Shown here in pieces: positions 25,391 to 34,385 of a stretch of DNA of 64,000 nt (positions are counted from its first letter, which is position 1; the number at the start of each line of letters is the position of its first letter). This DNA is from Chryseolinea serpens (GTDB taxonomy: Bacteria; Bacteroidota; Bacteroidia; Cytophagales; Cyclobacteriaceae): positions 1,116,001 to 1,180,000 of the forward strand of contig NZ_FQWQ01000001.1 in assembly GCF_900129725.1 (NCBI RefSeq), given 5' to 3'. A program made the position numbers and the translations under genes. Below the pieces are notes generated by a model. It was not told where the DNA came from. It worked only from the letters and a program-made list of their open reading frames with translations, and searched no databases.

Positions 25391-26767
25391 TTACTTCAGA
25401 ATGAATTCAGGTTTGATCGAGATCATCAGGTAAGCCCAGCTCGAAAACGTGTCAGCATTTTTTACATTTTTCACCTTCGTCGAAACGAGAGTGGACGTTG
25501 AGAACATGGAAGAATATCCACCTTCAATGTTGATCGCCTTTGTCAATCCATAATTGAATACGAAATCAAGCTCCGTACCCAGCGCTTTATCTAACGCTGT
25601 GCCCACTTCATTTGTCACTGCCGTTGGAAGTACGAAACGATGTGCATCCAGGGAAAGCGTGAGGTTGTCTTTAGGTTTGAATTTGGTTTTGAAATAATAA
25701 TCCACCAGACCACTGGATCCAAAGCCATCGGCAACATAGAAGTAATCCATGTAGCCCCAGAATTTATGCGGTGTGCCGTATAAAGGATCGAAGCGTTGAT
25801 ATTTTTTTGTGGGATCAGATCCATTATTTCCGGAGGTGACATCCACACCCGGTCCGAGGCTAAATTTTCTTCCGGCTGCGTACAGGGTGGATAATGAAAG
25901 AAGATACTCATCCAATGCTGTGCCCTCACGATATTGTCCACCCTGATAAAAAGCACTCGCGGCAAAGGTCAGTTTTCTAAAAGCCGTTCCAAAGGCGTTA
26001 CCACCAATGGTATATCGGCTCCAAACGCCTCTATCATAGATAGGAGTCTTTTTGTCAACGTCGGCCGCTGCAAAGTGAAATTTGCTGAAGTCATCCTTGA
26101 AGGCAAGGAAAGATACATTTCCAAAATAAAGTTTTTTAGCGAGGTATAAGAACTGCATGGATTTATAGAGGGTGCTCATACCATTCGTACTGGCCGCATA
26201 ACCCGTAGGCGTTCCATTGTAGATCGTATTCGATTTCCGTTCGGCATTTTGATTGTAAGCCGCACCTAAATGTGCCGTCCAACCATTATGTTCAAATTTA
26301 AGCAAAGCCGCATCGTGTCTTCGGGCTTGCTGAAGCCAGTCAAGATTTCCGAGGAGTCGCACATCATCGTATACCAACTCCTGGCGTCCTATTTTCAATG
26401 TGAAGTTTTTGACGACCTTGCCTGTATCCACCAGGCTGATTTCACCCCACGCTTCATGAACCATAAACCCATCGTAAGCATCGTTCGTGGTGCGGTTTAT
26501 CGATGAGGCATCTTGTCCCCATACTCTGACATCTTGTAGGGAAGCATACAACTTAAAACGATACCCTGCATAACCGAAATTGACACGCGTACGTTGCGAA
26601 GTAAACATAGCAGGAACCGTGTCTCGAACGGAAGGTGTACCCTGTCCGTCGCGTAGTTCAGTTCGTGTTCTTATCTGTCCGGAAACCGTGAATTGTGCCT
26701 TCAGCTGGCTGGTCAGGCACAGGCAAAAAAGAAGGGCTAAAATTGGTGAGTAAGTTTTCTTATCCAT
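25391..26767 (-). CDS. Alginate-export-type outer-membrane porin
   Basis: A 458-residue beta-barrel protein with a signal peptide ending TSQLKAQ and a start FTVSGQIRTRTELRDGQG, typical of the alginate_exp porin family. The rest consists of alternating amphipathic strands and ends in a Phe/Ile-rich strand (MISIKPEFILK). The ATG at 26767 (MDKKTYSP) is chosen over 26788 because it starts the signal. Its position, 17 bp before the binding protein, suggests that it lets the ABC importer's substrate through the outer membrane, which would make it a nitrate porin. Upstream, GTCCCC (26801-26806) and GGGGAC (26830-26835) could form a leader hairpin. Confidence 0.8.
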   Translation of the reverse strand: MDKKTYSPILALLFCLCLTSQLKAQFTVSGQIRTRTELRDGQGTPSVRDTVPAMFTSQRTRVNFGYAGYRFKLYASLQDVRVWGQDASSINRTTNDAYDGFMVHEAWGEISLVDTGKVVKNFTLKIGRQELVYDDVRLLGNLDWLQQARRHDAALLKFEHNGWTAHLGAAYNQNAERKSNTIYNGTPTGYAASTNGMSTLYKSMQFLYLAKKLYFGNVSFLAFKDDFSKFHFAAADVDKKTPIYDRGVWSRYTIGGNAFGTAFRKLTFAASAFYQGGQYREGTALDEYLLSLSTLYAAGRKFSLGPGVDVTSGNNGSDPTKKYQRFDPLYGTPHKFWGYMDYFYVADGFGSSGLVDYYFKTKFKPKDNLTLSLDAHRFVLPTAVTNEVGTALDKALGTELDFVFNYGLTKAINIEGGYSSMFSTSTLVSTKVKNVKNADTFSSWAYLMISIKPEFILK

Positions 26768-26890
26768 ATTTTTGATTTTTAGTGTCACAACTAAATGATT
26801 GTCCCCTGGAAGAATTCGCAGTTCTGAAAGGGGACTCTTTATTTTTAGGGATCCATTACCTGGTAACAGTCTCCCTGGAGTTGATTTATC

Positions 26891-27226
26891 TCAATTAATT
26901 TCTGGATTCACTGTGTTATATCTTAGGTTATAGGTTAGGCCATATCTTCTTCCCGTACAGATCCGTGTCTTCGGGTTCAACACCAACACGAGTTGGGCAT
27001 TCTTAGAAAGACTAAAGGCAAGCGAGACAAATGATAGCATCGTAACGGCGATGCCGGTCATAAAAAGGCTTTCGCGAAAAGCGACTGTTGCTGAAGCAAA
27101 AAGAAATCCTGCGAGCCAAAACCAGCCAAAAAAACAAAGGACGGGGGTATGAAAAGTCCGCAAAGGGACAGTCTTAAAATTCAATAAATTGATGTTGGTT
27201 GCTTTGGTCGTGGGGGGTGCTACCAT
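26891..27226 (-). pseudogene. Probable narK (nitrate/nitrite MFS transporter) remnant
   Basis: An open frame of 111 codons whose start, ATKATNINLLNFKT-like and then VPLRTFHTPVLCFFGWFWLA, closely resembles the N terminus of Bacteroidota NarK transporters (FKTV.MRTFH...FFGWFGLAP). After about residue 45 the match is lost; a later piece, ICTGRRYGLTY, may echo the CDRxGPRLTY loop between helices 2 and 3. An intact NarK has about 430 residues and twelve helices, so this looks like an internally deleted and truncated copy. It is upstream of the porin and ABC genes and so may still be transcribed with them. The alternative is a small unrelated membrane protein. Confidence 0.42.
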
Positions 27227-27228
27227 GT

Positions 27229-27345
27229 GTATTACGTGTTTTTACGTAATACAAGTAAGTAATTATTACGTAATAAACACGTAAAAATACGTATAAAATT
27301 ACCGAAACGGATTTAAATACGTAGAAAATCGATTGCGATGTACGT
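27229..27345. promoter_or_regulatory. Cluster of ACGT-centred palindromes upstream of the nitrate operon
   Basis: Seven ACGT sites fall within 112 bp (27234, 27244, 27268, 27279, 27289, 27319 and 27342). They include a perfect 9-bp inverted repeat GTATTACGT-6-ACGTAATAC (27229-27252), 3 bp in front of the narK-like start codon, and a perfect 14-bp palindrome TTATTACGTAATAA (27263-27276). The surrounding DNA is strongly A/T-rich. This looks like an operator array for a dimeric regulator between the minus-strand nitrate genes and the plus-strand P450 gene. No matching regulator gene is adjacent. Confidence 0.6.
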
Positions 27346-27460
27346 GTTTAGTTTGTCCCAGTTCAACATTATCAGCAACAGCCGCTGCCTTCGCTATTCG
27401 TTTCGACAGGCTACTCCGCATCGCCAGGATAAATGATAACTTGACATTTGAATACGCGCT

Positions 27461-28771
27461 ATGAATAAATCCATTCCTCCGGGCTACTCATTTTTTCCAT
27501 CCATGGTCCGCACATACAAGCAGACCAAAAATCCTATCGGGACCATGCAGGAGAGCATGAGCCGATTCAACGGAACCTATTCTGTCAACCTCGGCATGAT
27601 GCGCATGATTGCCACACAAGATGCCGGTTTGATCGAATATGTTCTGAAATCAAATCATCGTAACTATCATAAGTCACCGATACAGACTGAATATCTGGGC
27701 AAATTTCTGGGCAAGGGACTGCTTACCGCCAACGGCGACTACTGGTTGAAACAGCGGAGACTCATTCAGCCGGGGTTTCACACCGAAAAAATACATGCGC
27801 TTTATGCGACCATAAAGCGCACGGTCGACGAGTTCCTGTTAACGTTCCCTACGGGCGATGTGGATGTATACCCACTCCTGCACAAACTCGCTTTCGACAT
27901 CGTTATCAACACGTTGTTTACGGTCAACGTACCGGCAGCGCAGCGACAACAACTGGCCACCTTCATCAGTGATGTGCAGGAGTATGTCATGAGAGAGGTG
28001 CGCAATCCTCATAAACGCTGGTGGTTTCGTTTGTCTGGTGAACTACGCGAAAATCTCGATAAGGCGGCAGGCGCCAGGGATGTAATCCGCTCTCTCATCC
28101 GGCAACGAAAACAGGACCAAGGCCGGCACAACGATCTGCTCGATATGCTACTCGAAGCACGCTACGAAGAAAGCGGTCAACCCATGACCGAAGAGCAGGT
28201 GATCGACGAGATCTTAATCATTCTGATTGCAGGTCATGAGACTACTGCCAATGCCCTATCGTGGTCGTTATACTTACTGGCGCATCATCCTGATGAATTA
28301 CGGATGGCGAGAGAGGCATCGCGGTCTCTTGAATTGCATCAAGTCGTTGGGAACGAAGCGCTGAATAATGTGATCAGGGAAAGCATGCGCCTATATCCAC
28401 CCGCCTGGATCAGTGACCGGGTGGCGTTGGAAAACGATGCGTACGCAGATTTTTCTATTCCAAAGGGAACGGTGATCGTCATCTTCTACTACGGGTTGCA
28501 TCGCGACGCCCATGAATGGAGTGATGCACTGTCATTCAAGCCTTCCCGATTTTCAAAAGAGCATAATAAGGACATTAAGAAAATATACTATCCATTCGGA
28601 GCAGGTCCTCGCCTGTGTATCGGTAACAATTTCGCCATGGCGGAGATGGTGATCTTTCTACAGTCGTTCATTCAGATGTTTCATGTCGAGCCGGGCAATA
28701 TCGAACCCAATATTAAGCCATTGGTTACGCTGCGGCCGGATAAAGTGATGCTGAAGGTGAAGACTGTTTAG
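27461..28771 (+). CDS. Cytochrome P450
   Basis: A 436-residue soluble bacterial P450 monooxygenase, without an N-terminal membrane anchor. The I-helix oxygen-binding motif AGHETT is at 257-262, the ExxR motif is Glu307-Arg310 (ESMR), and the haem ligand is Cys386 in FGAGPRLCIGNNFA. Overall it resembles the CYP4/CYP102-like fatty-acid hydroxylase group more than macrolide P450s, but the substrate cannot be told. No ferredoxin or reductase gene is adjacent. It is a single plus-strand gene between minus-strand operons and ends at a long shared hairpin. Confidence 0.93.
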   Translation: MNKSIPPGYSFFPSMVRTYKQTKNPIGTMQESMSRFNGTYSVNLGMMRMIATQDAGLIEYVLKSNHRNYHKSPIQTEYLGKFLGKGLLTANGDYWLKQRRLIQPGFHTEKIHALYATIKRTVDEFLLTFPTGDVDVYPLLHKLAFDIVINTLFTVNVPAAQRQQLATFISDVQEYVMREVRNPHKRWWFRLSGELRENLDKAAGARDVIRSLIRQRKQDQGRHNDLLDMLLEARYEESGQPMTEEQVIDEILIILIAGHETTANALSWSLYLLAHHPDELRMAREASRSLELHQVVGNEALNNVIRESMRLYPPAWISDRVALENDAYADFSIPKGTVIVIFYYGLHRDAHEWSDALSFKPSRFSKEHNKDIKKIYYPFGAGPRLCIGNNFAMAEMVIFLQSFIQMFHVEPGNIEPNIKPLVTLRPDKVMLKVKTV

Positions 28772-28785
28772 GTGCAAATACATTA

Positions 28786-28886
28786 AACCGCAGAGGCGCA
28801 AAGGGCGCAAAAAGAACGCAAAGAAATGCAAAGGCGCAAAATACGCAAGGGAGATTCCTCTTTGCGTACTTTGCGCCTCTGCGGTT
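28786..28886. terminator. Long bidirectional hairpin between convergent genes
   Basis: AACCGCAGAGGCGCAAAG (28786-28803) pairs perfectly with CTTTGCGCCTCTGCGGTT (28869-28886), and a nested inner pair (TACGCAA with TTGCGTA) lies in the loop. The interior repeats GCGCAAA-like units. It sits between the ends of the plus-strand P450 and the minus-strand dehydrogenase and probably serves as a terminator for both. It also resembles a short intergenic repeat family built on GCAAAG units. Confidence 0.7.
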
Positions 28887-28909
28887 CAAAAATGAATTTT
28901 AGCTGTGGT

Positions 28910-29959
28910 CTATTTTTTCAGCGATGCGAGATCGATCACAAACCGATACTTCACATCATTCTTCAACATGCGCTCATACGCCTCATTGATATACGGCATA
29001 TCGATCACCTCCACATCCGAAACAATGTTATGATCCGCACAGTAATCTAGCATCTCCTGTGTCTCCGGGATGCCTCCGATGAGGGAACCGATGATGCTGC
29101 GGCGGCGCATGATGAGTTCGAAGGCGGGGACGGCAGAAGGAGTCGGGGGCACGCCCACCACGATCATGGTGCCGCTGGTGTTGAGGAGGTTGAGGTAAGT
29201 GCTGTAATCGTGGGGAGCAGACACCGTGTTGAGGATGAAATCGAAATGATTGGTCAATGATTTCATCTTGTTCTTGTCGGACGTGAGCGCGAAGTGGTGC
29301 GCACCCAATTTCTTGGCATCGGCTTCTTTGGAAGGCGAACTGCTGAGCATAGTGACTTCGGCGCCAAAGGAGGCGGCGAACTTCACGCCCATGTGGCCCA
29401 GTCCTCCCAGACCTAGCACACCCACTTTATGACCTTTGCCTACGCCAACATGGCGAAGCGGTGAGTACGTTGTGATGCCGGCGCAGAGCAGCGGGGCCAC
29501 GCCTTCGATTGAGAGTTTATTGGATACTTTAAGCGTGTAATCCTGGTCCACTACAATTTGTGTGGAGTAGCCGCCATAGGTGGGCTTCTTGGTGACACGC
29601 TCGAGTCCGTTATATGTCGCGGTCATGCCGTTGTCGCAGTATTGTTGCAGGCCTGCCTGGCAGTTAGGGCACGTGCGGCAGGAGTCGACGAAGCAGCCGA
29701 TGCCGGCGAGATCACCTGCGGCAAAGCGCTTTACGTTGCTGCCTACTTTTATGACGCGGCCTACAATCTCATGGCCGGGGACCATGGGGAAGATGGAGCC
29801 TCCCCATTCGTCGCGCACCTGGTGCAGGTCGGAGTGGCAGACGCCACAGTAGAGGATGTCAATTTGTACGTCGTTCACACCCACATCGCGCCGGTCGAAA
29901 TTAAACGGTGCCAGGGGTGCCGCAGCGTTTTGAGCTGCGTATGCTTTTGTTGCGATCAT
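28910..29959 (-). CDS. Zinc-dependent NAD(P) alcohol dehydrogenase (YahK/cinnamyl-ADH type)
   Basis: A 349-residue medium-chain dehydrogenase. The catalytic zinc ligands are Cys41 (GVCHSDLHQ) and His63-Glu64 (PGHE). The structural zinc Cys are 94, 97, 100 and 108. The Rossmann motif is GLGGLGHMG. This ligand set and the C-terminal VEVIDMPYINEAYERM fit the broad-substrate aldehyde reductase group (YahK, YjgB, CAD). It lies 48 bp downstream of the efflux membrane-fusion gene and may be read from that operon, possibly as a detoxification function. Confidence 0.92.
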   Translation of the reverse strand: MIATKAYAAQNAAAPLAPFNFDRRDVGVNDVQIDILYCGVCHSDLHQVRDEWGGSIFPMVPGHEIVGRVIKVGSNVKRFAAGDLAGIGCFVDSCRTCPNCQAGLQQYCDNGMTATYNGLERVTKKPTYGGYSTQIVVDQDYTLKVSNKLSIEGVAPLLCAGITTYSPLRHVGVGKGHKVGVLGLGGLGHMGVKFAASFGAEVTMLSSSPSKEADAKKLGAHHFALTSDKNKMKSLTNHFDFILNTVSAPHDYSTYLNLLNTSGTMIVVGVPPTPSAVPAFELIMRRRSIIGSLIGGIPETQEMLDYCADHNIVSDVEVIDMPYINEAYERMLKNDVKYRFVIDLASLKK

Positions 29960-30007
29960 GTTTTAGGTTTTGGGTTTTTAGGAAATGTATGGGTTCGTTC
30001 TTCTCTT

Positions 30008-31159
30008 TTACTTTTGTTGGGCTACTACTTTCACACCGGGCACCGTCGATCCATTGCGGATCTCTTCACTGGCAACCCGCACGAGTTGATCGCCCGGTTC
30101 CAGTTTGCCATAGATCTCGGTCAGGCCATAGGCCGAGCGACCTAACTCTACGTCTACCCACTCCACGGTGTTGTCTTTGATGCGAATGACGAAGATATTT
30201 TCCGCTGCATTCACCACGGCCGACTTGGGAACGACGAACGTGCTGTCGTTCTTATCCAGGGGAATGGTGACGTCGGCGATCATGCCGGGGAGTAATTTCT
30301 TGTCTTTGTTCATCACATCCATCTCAACGCGTTCGGCGCGCAATCTTGTGTCGAGTGCGCCGGCGTGGCGGGTGATCTTGGCGTGGAAGGTTTCGTTGCT
30401 GCGGGCTTTTACCTTAAAGTCCACATCGTCGCCGGTGGCCAGGTAGGATGTGTAGGCTTCGGGTACGGAGATCACGAGACGCATGTGTTGTTGTTCCTGC
30501 AGGGTGAACAGAGGTTTTTCGGAACCCTTGCCGGCAGGGCCCACGTTGGCGCCGGGGTTCACATTACGCGCGCTGATGACGCCACCAAACGGGGCGCGGA
30601 TCTCCAGGTAGTTGCGCGTGTTCACGACCTCATTTTGGAAGGCCGAGGCCGAGGCCAGTTGCTCGTAGTCCGAGTTCATTTTTGCGCGGGCCTGGTCGAG
30701 ATCGTTCTGTGAGATCGTGCCTGGCGTTTTGCTGGTTTCGAGCAAGCGTTCATAGTTGGCTTTGCTGGCCGAATACACGGCTTCCTGCGATTTCTGACGT
30801 GATGCCGCACCGTTAAGGCGCGAGGTGATCTCAGGTGCTTCCAGCGATGCAAGCAATTGGCCCTCCTTCACTTCCGTGCCGACGTCGACATAGATCTTTT
30901 TCACAAAGCTATTTTCGCGGGCATACAGGTCCACTTGTTGAAAGGAGATCAACTCGCCGGGAATGTGCAGCGAAGTGGCCAGCTTCTGCCGTTGGGCGGA
31001 AAGCACTTCTACCGCGGGTGCCGCAGCTTCTTTTTCGGGTTTGCCCGCCGATGCACCACACCCTACGAGGACGGCCGACGCCAGGGTGATGGCCGCCAGG
31101 CTGGTGAGCACGGCAAAGCGATTGAAGTATATGGTTTGGTGGTTCATAGTCTGTCTCAT
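30008..31159 (-). CDS. RND efflux membrane-fusion lipoprotein (AcrA/MexA type)
   Basis: A 383-residue periplasmic adaptor linking the RND pump to the outer-membrane channel. The lipobox is LVGC with Cys34. It has a biotinyl-lipoyl segment (VDVGTEVKEGQLLASLEAPE), a helical hairpin (about 110-170), a matching second lipoyl half (IRAPFGGVISARNVNPGANV) and a beta-barrel domain with VEMDVMNKDKKLLPGMIADV. It overlaps the pump stop by 4 bp (ATGA), so translation is coupled and this start is favoured. Confidence 0.93.
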   Translation of the reverse strand: MRQTMNHQTIYFNRFAVLTSLAAITLASAVLVGCGASAGKPEKEAAAPAVEVLSAQRQKLATSLHIPGELISFQQVDLYARENSFVKKIYVDVGTEVKEGQLLASLEAPEITSRLNGAASRQKSQEAVYSASKANYERLLETSKTPGTISQNDLDQARAKMNSDYEQLASASAFQNEVVNTRNYLEIRAPFGGVISARNVNPGANVGPAGKGSEKPLFTLQEQQHMRLVISVPEAYTSYLATGDDVDFKVKARSNETFHAKITRHAGALDTRLRAERVEMDVMNKDKKLLPGMIADVTIPLDKNDSTFVVPKSAVVNAAENIFVIRIKDNTVEWVDVELGRSAYGLTEIYGKLEPGDQLVRVASEEIRNGSTVPGVKVVAQQK

Positions 31160-34100
31160 GACGGGATATAAAATTTACTGTCTTTGTCTTCAGGATCGAG
31201 GGATACGGATTGGGTTGTGGTCTTGCCTTGCACCCATGCAAACACGAGGGGCAACACCACGACAACGGCTACGGTAGACGCGAGCAGCCCGCCGATCACG
31301 GCACGTGCCAACGGCGCCACCTGGTCGCCACCTTGCCCGTGGCCAATGGCCATGGGGATCATGCCCACCACCATGGCCACCGTGGTCATGAGGATGGGAC
31401 GCAACCGCAGGGCCGCTGCTTCGCGGGCCGACAACAGGGCGTCGCCGTTGTGCAGGCGCAGCTGTTCGGCGTTGGTGATGAGCAACACGGCGTTCGCAAT
31501 GGACACCCCTACCGACATGATGATGCCCATGTAGGATTGCAGGTTTAGGGTGGACCCCGTGAGGAGCAACATGCCCAGCGCACCCAGGATCACCGCGGGC
31601 ACGGCCGTGAGCACGACGGCCGATACTTTAAAGGACTGAAAATTCGCCGAAAGCATCAGGAAGATCACCACGATGGCTACCAACAGACCCGACTGCAAAT
31701 TGTCGAGCGTTTCGGTGAGCACCAGGCTGAGCCCGATGGGTTCGATCACCATGCCGCGGGGAATCTCGCCCAGGCCCTGGAGGGCCTTCTTCACGTCGGC
31801 GGTGGCCGTACCCAGGTCGGTGCCGCGCAGGTTGGCGGTCACGGACAAGGATGGCAGCGCGCCAAGATTGTCGGCTTCACCATACGTAGTGTCCTGCTCG
31901 AAGGTGACCACGTCGCTGAGCACCGGACGCGATTGGTTCCGGAGAATCGGAACCTCGCCCAATTCATCTACCGAGGTAATTTGGTTTTCGGGTATTTGAA
32001 CCTGCACCGCGTAGCTCAGGTTTGACGTTTCATCCAGCCACACGTTTTTCTCTGTGTAGCGCGACGACGACGTTGTGGTGATGAGCGAACGCGAAATATC
32101 GGTCATGTCCACCCCCAACTGTGCGGCACGGGTGCGGTCGATGTTGATGTTGAGGGCAGGATAGTTGATGGGCTGCGCGATCTGAATGTCGCGGAGGTAG
32201 TCGATCTCTTTCAGCTTGGCCACCACTTTCTTGGCATACTGTTCATTCAGTTTTTTGTTGCGTCCCACGATGCGCACCTCCACGGGTGTGGGCGACCCCT
32301 GGCTCAGGATCTTGTCGGTGAGCTCGATGGGTTCGAATGAGACCCGTACATCGGGCTGGGCCTCTTTCATTTTGGTCCGGAATTTATCCTTCAGTTCGTC
32401 CATGTTGCCTTCATACGACTCCTTCAACGCCACCTGCAACACGGCCTCTTGCGAGCCACTGGTGAACAGGTAGATGGGACTGATGGAAAACAATGGCGCG
32501 TGCTGCCCGATGAAAGCGGACGTGATGCCGATGTTCTCCTCTCCCACCAACTCTTTGAGAATGCTGATGGCCTTGATCGTTTTTTGTTCCGTGCGCTCGA
32601 TGCGCGTTCCATCCGGGGCACGCAGGCGCACCTGGAATTGACCTGATGTCACCTTGGGCAACACGTCGCGGCCGATGGTGTTCAGCAACGTGATGGCGGC
32701 GCCGATGGCCACGATCAGGTAGACGGTGACCACCATTTTGCGGCGGGCCATGATGTGGTCGAGGAACTCCAGGAAGTTGTGGCGGAAGCGCGCAAAGCCT
32801 TTCAGCTTGCCATTGCCACCGTGTTCTTGCGCTTCCAGCATTTTCACTTTCAGATCGGCAGCATCCGCAGCATTGTAGTGCACTTCCTCCTCTCCTTCCT
32901 TCGGCTTGTGTCCCTTCATGATCCAGTTGGCCAATACGGGCACAAAAGTCTGCGACAGCAAATAGGACGTGATCATCGAAAACGCGATGGCCATCGACAA
33001 GGGCAGGAACAGCGAGCCGGGAATGCCCACCATGGTGAGCGCGGGGGCAAACACGGCAAGGATACAAAACAGGATCAGCAGTTTGGGGAAGGCAATCTCC
33101 TTACACGCATCCCAAATGGCCAGCGCCTTGGGTTTGCCCATGTCGAGGTGCTGGTGAATATTTTCAATGGTCACCGTCGATTCGTCCACGAGAATACCGA
33201 TGGCCAGGGAGAGCCCGCTCAACGTCATGATGTTGATGGTCTGCCCGAACAGTTGGAGGAACAACACACCAGAGATGATCGACGTGGGGATGGTGAGGAT
33301 CACGATGAGCGCGCCTCTCGGGTCGCCCAGGAACAAGAGCACCATCAACCCCGTGAGGATCGCACCGATCGCCCCTTCGGAAATAAGACTCTTCACGGCG
33401 TTGATCACATAGGTGGACTGGTCAAATTCGTAGGACAGCTTTACGTCGTCCGGCAATTGGGCTTGGAACGTCGGCAGGTTGTTCTTCAATTTCTGCACGA
33501 CTTCCCAGGTAGAGGCATCCGCCGATTTGGCGATGTTGAGGTACACGGAGCGCTTGCCGTTCACCTGGGCATAGCCCGTGGTGATGTCGGCGCCGTCTTC
33601 TACGGTGGCCACATCGCCGAGGTAGAGGTTTTGCACGTCGCCCTTGAACAAGGGGATCCGCTCAAAGTCTTTGATCTTTTTGATCTGGTTGTTGGTCGGG
33701 GTGATGTAGTTGATGTCGCCGATCTTCATGCCCCCGGAAGGCGCCGATTGGTTGTTCAGGCGGAGCGCCTCCACCAATTGGTCGGGCGTGAGGTTGTGCG
33801 ACCGGAGCAATTCAGGGTCGGCCTTGATCACCACGGTGCGCAGGTTTCCACCAAAAGGCGGTGCGGCCACCAGGCCTGGGATGGACGTGAAGGATGCGCG
33901 CACGTACACGTTGGCCAGGTCCATCAACTCATTGTTCGATCGTGTCTCGCTGGACAACACCAACTGCCCTACCGGCAACGTGGACGCATCAAAGCGGATG
34001 ATAAAGGGTGGCTGCGATCCCGGTGGAAAGATGGCCTGAATGCGGTTGGCAAACGCGCTCAACTCGGCTGCGGCCTGCGCCATGTTCGTGCCGGGATAGA

Positions 34101-34383
34101 AGGTGATCTTCATCAGCGTGAGCCCTTGCGTGTTGCGGGTCTCGATGCTTTTGATACCGTTCACATACAACAGGATGTTCACATATTGCTTTCCAAAATA
34201 AGCCTCCATCTGCGTCGGCGTAAATCCCCCGTAGGGGTGCGAGAGATAGATCACGGGCAGGTTCATGGCCGGGAAAATGTCGATCTTGATGGAGCGTACG
34301 GCGCCGATGCCAAAGAAGAGCAGGCCGGCCACCAACACCAGAATAGAAATGGGTTTGCGAAGTGCTAAGCGTATTAAGTTCAT
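31156..34383 (-). CDS. RND multidrug efflux pump, inner-membrane subunit (AcrB/MexB superfamily)
   Basis: A 1075-residue proton-driven pump with the usual twelve helices and two large periplasmic domains. The N terminus IRLALRKPISILVLVAGL and the helix-4 segment GLSLAIGILVDESTVTIEN, with the proton-relay acidic pair (here DE where HAE1 pumps usually have DD), identify the family. A cytoplasmic insert (about 500-540, HKPKEGEEEVHYNAADAADL) is longer than in AcrB. It is encoded between the TolC-type and adaptor genes, completing a tripartite exporter; substrates are unknown. Confidence 0.94.
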   Translation of the reverse strand: MNLIRLALRKPISILVLVAGLLFFGIGAVRSIKIDIFPAMNLPVIYLSHPYGGFTPTQMEAYFGKQYVNILLYVNGIKSIETRNTQGLTLMKITFYPGTNMAQAAAELSAFANRIQAIFPPGSQPPFIIRFDASTLPVGQLVLSSETRSNNELMDLANVYVRASFTSIPGLVAAPPFGGNLRTVVIKADPELLRSHNLTPDQLVEALRLNNQSAPSGGMKIGDINYITPTNNQIKKIKDFERIPLFKGDVQNLYLGDVATVEDGADITTGYAQVNGKRSVYLNIAKSADASTWEVVQKLKNNLPTFQAQLPDDVKLSYEFDQSTYVINAVKSLISEGAIGAILTGLMVLLFLGDPRGALIVILTIPTSIISGVLFLQLFGQTINIMTLSGLSLAIGILVDESTVTIENIHQHLDMGKPKALAIWDACKEIAFPKLLILFCILAVFAPALTMVGIPGSLFLPLSMAIAFSMITSYLLSQTFVPVLANWIMKGHKPKEGEEEVHYNAADAADLKVKMLEAQEHGGNGKLKGFARFRHNFLEFLDHIMARRKMVVTVYLIVAIGAAITLLNTIGRDVLPKVTSGQFQVRLRAPDGTRIERTEQKTIKAISILKELVGEENIGITSAFIGQHAPLFSISPIYLFTSGSQEAVLQVALKESYEGNMDELKDKFRTKMKEAQPDVRVSFEPIELTDKILSQGSPTPVEVRIVGRNKKLNEQYAKKVVAKLKEIDYLRDIQIAQPINYPALNINIDRTRAAQLGVDMTDISRSLITTTSSSRYTEKNVWLDETSNLSYAVQVQIPENQITSVDELGEVPILRNQSRPVLSDVVTFEQDTTYGEADNLGALPSLSVTANLRGTDLGTATADVKKALQGLGEIPRGMVIEPIGLSLVLTETLDNLQSGLLVAIVVIFLMLSANFQSFKVSAVVLTAVPAVILGALGMLLLTGSTLNLQSYMGIIMSVGVSIANAVLLITNAEQLRLHNGDALLSAREAAALRLRPILMTTVAMVVGMIPMAIGHGQGGDQVAPLARAVIGGLLASTVAVVVVLPLVFAWVQGKTTTQSVSLDPEDKDSKFYIPS

Positions 34384-34385
34384 AC

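Noticed and set aside
32755-34368. A long plus-strand frame opposite the RND pump gene
   Set aside because: Shadow frame rich in His, Gln and Arg without domains; the RND pump on the other strand is unambiguous.
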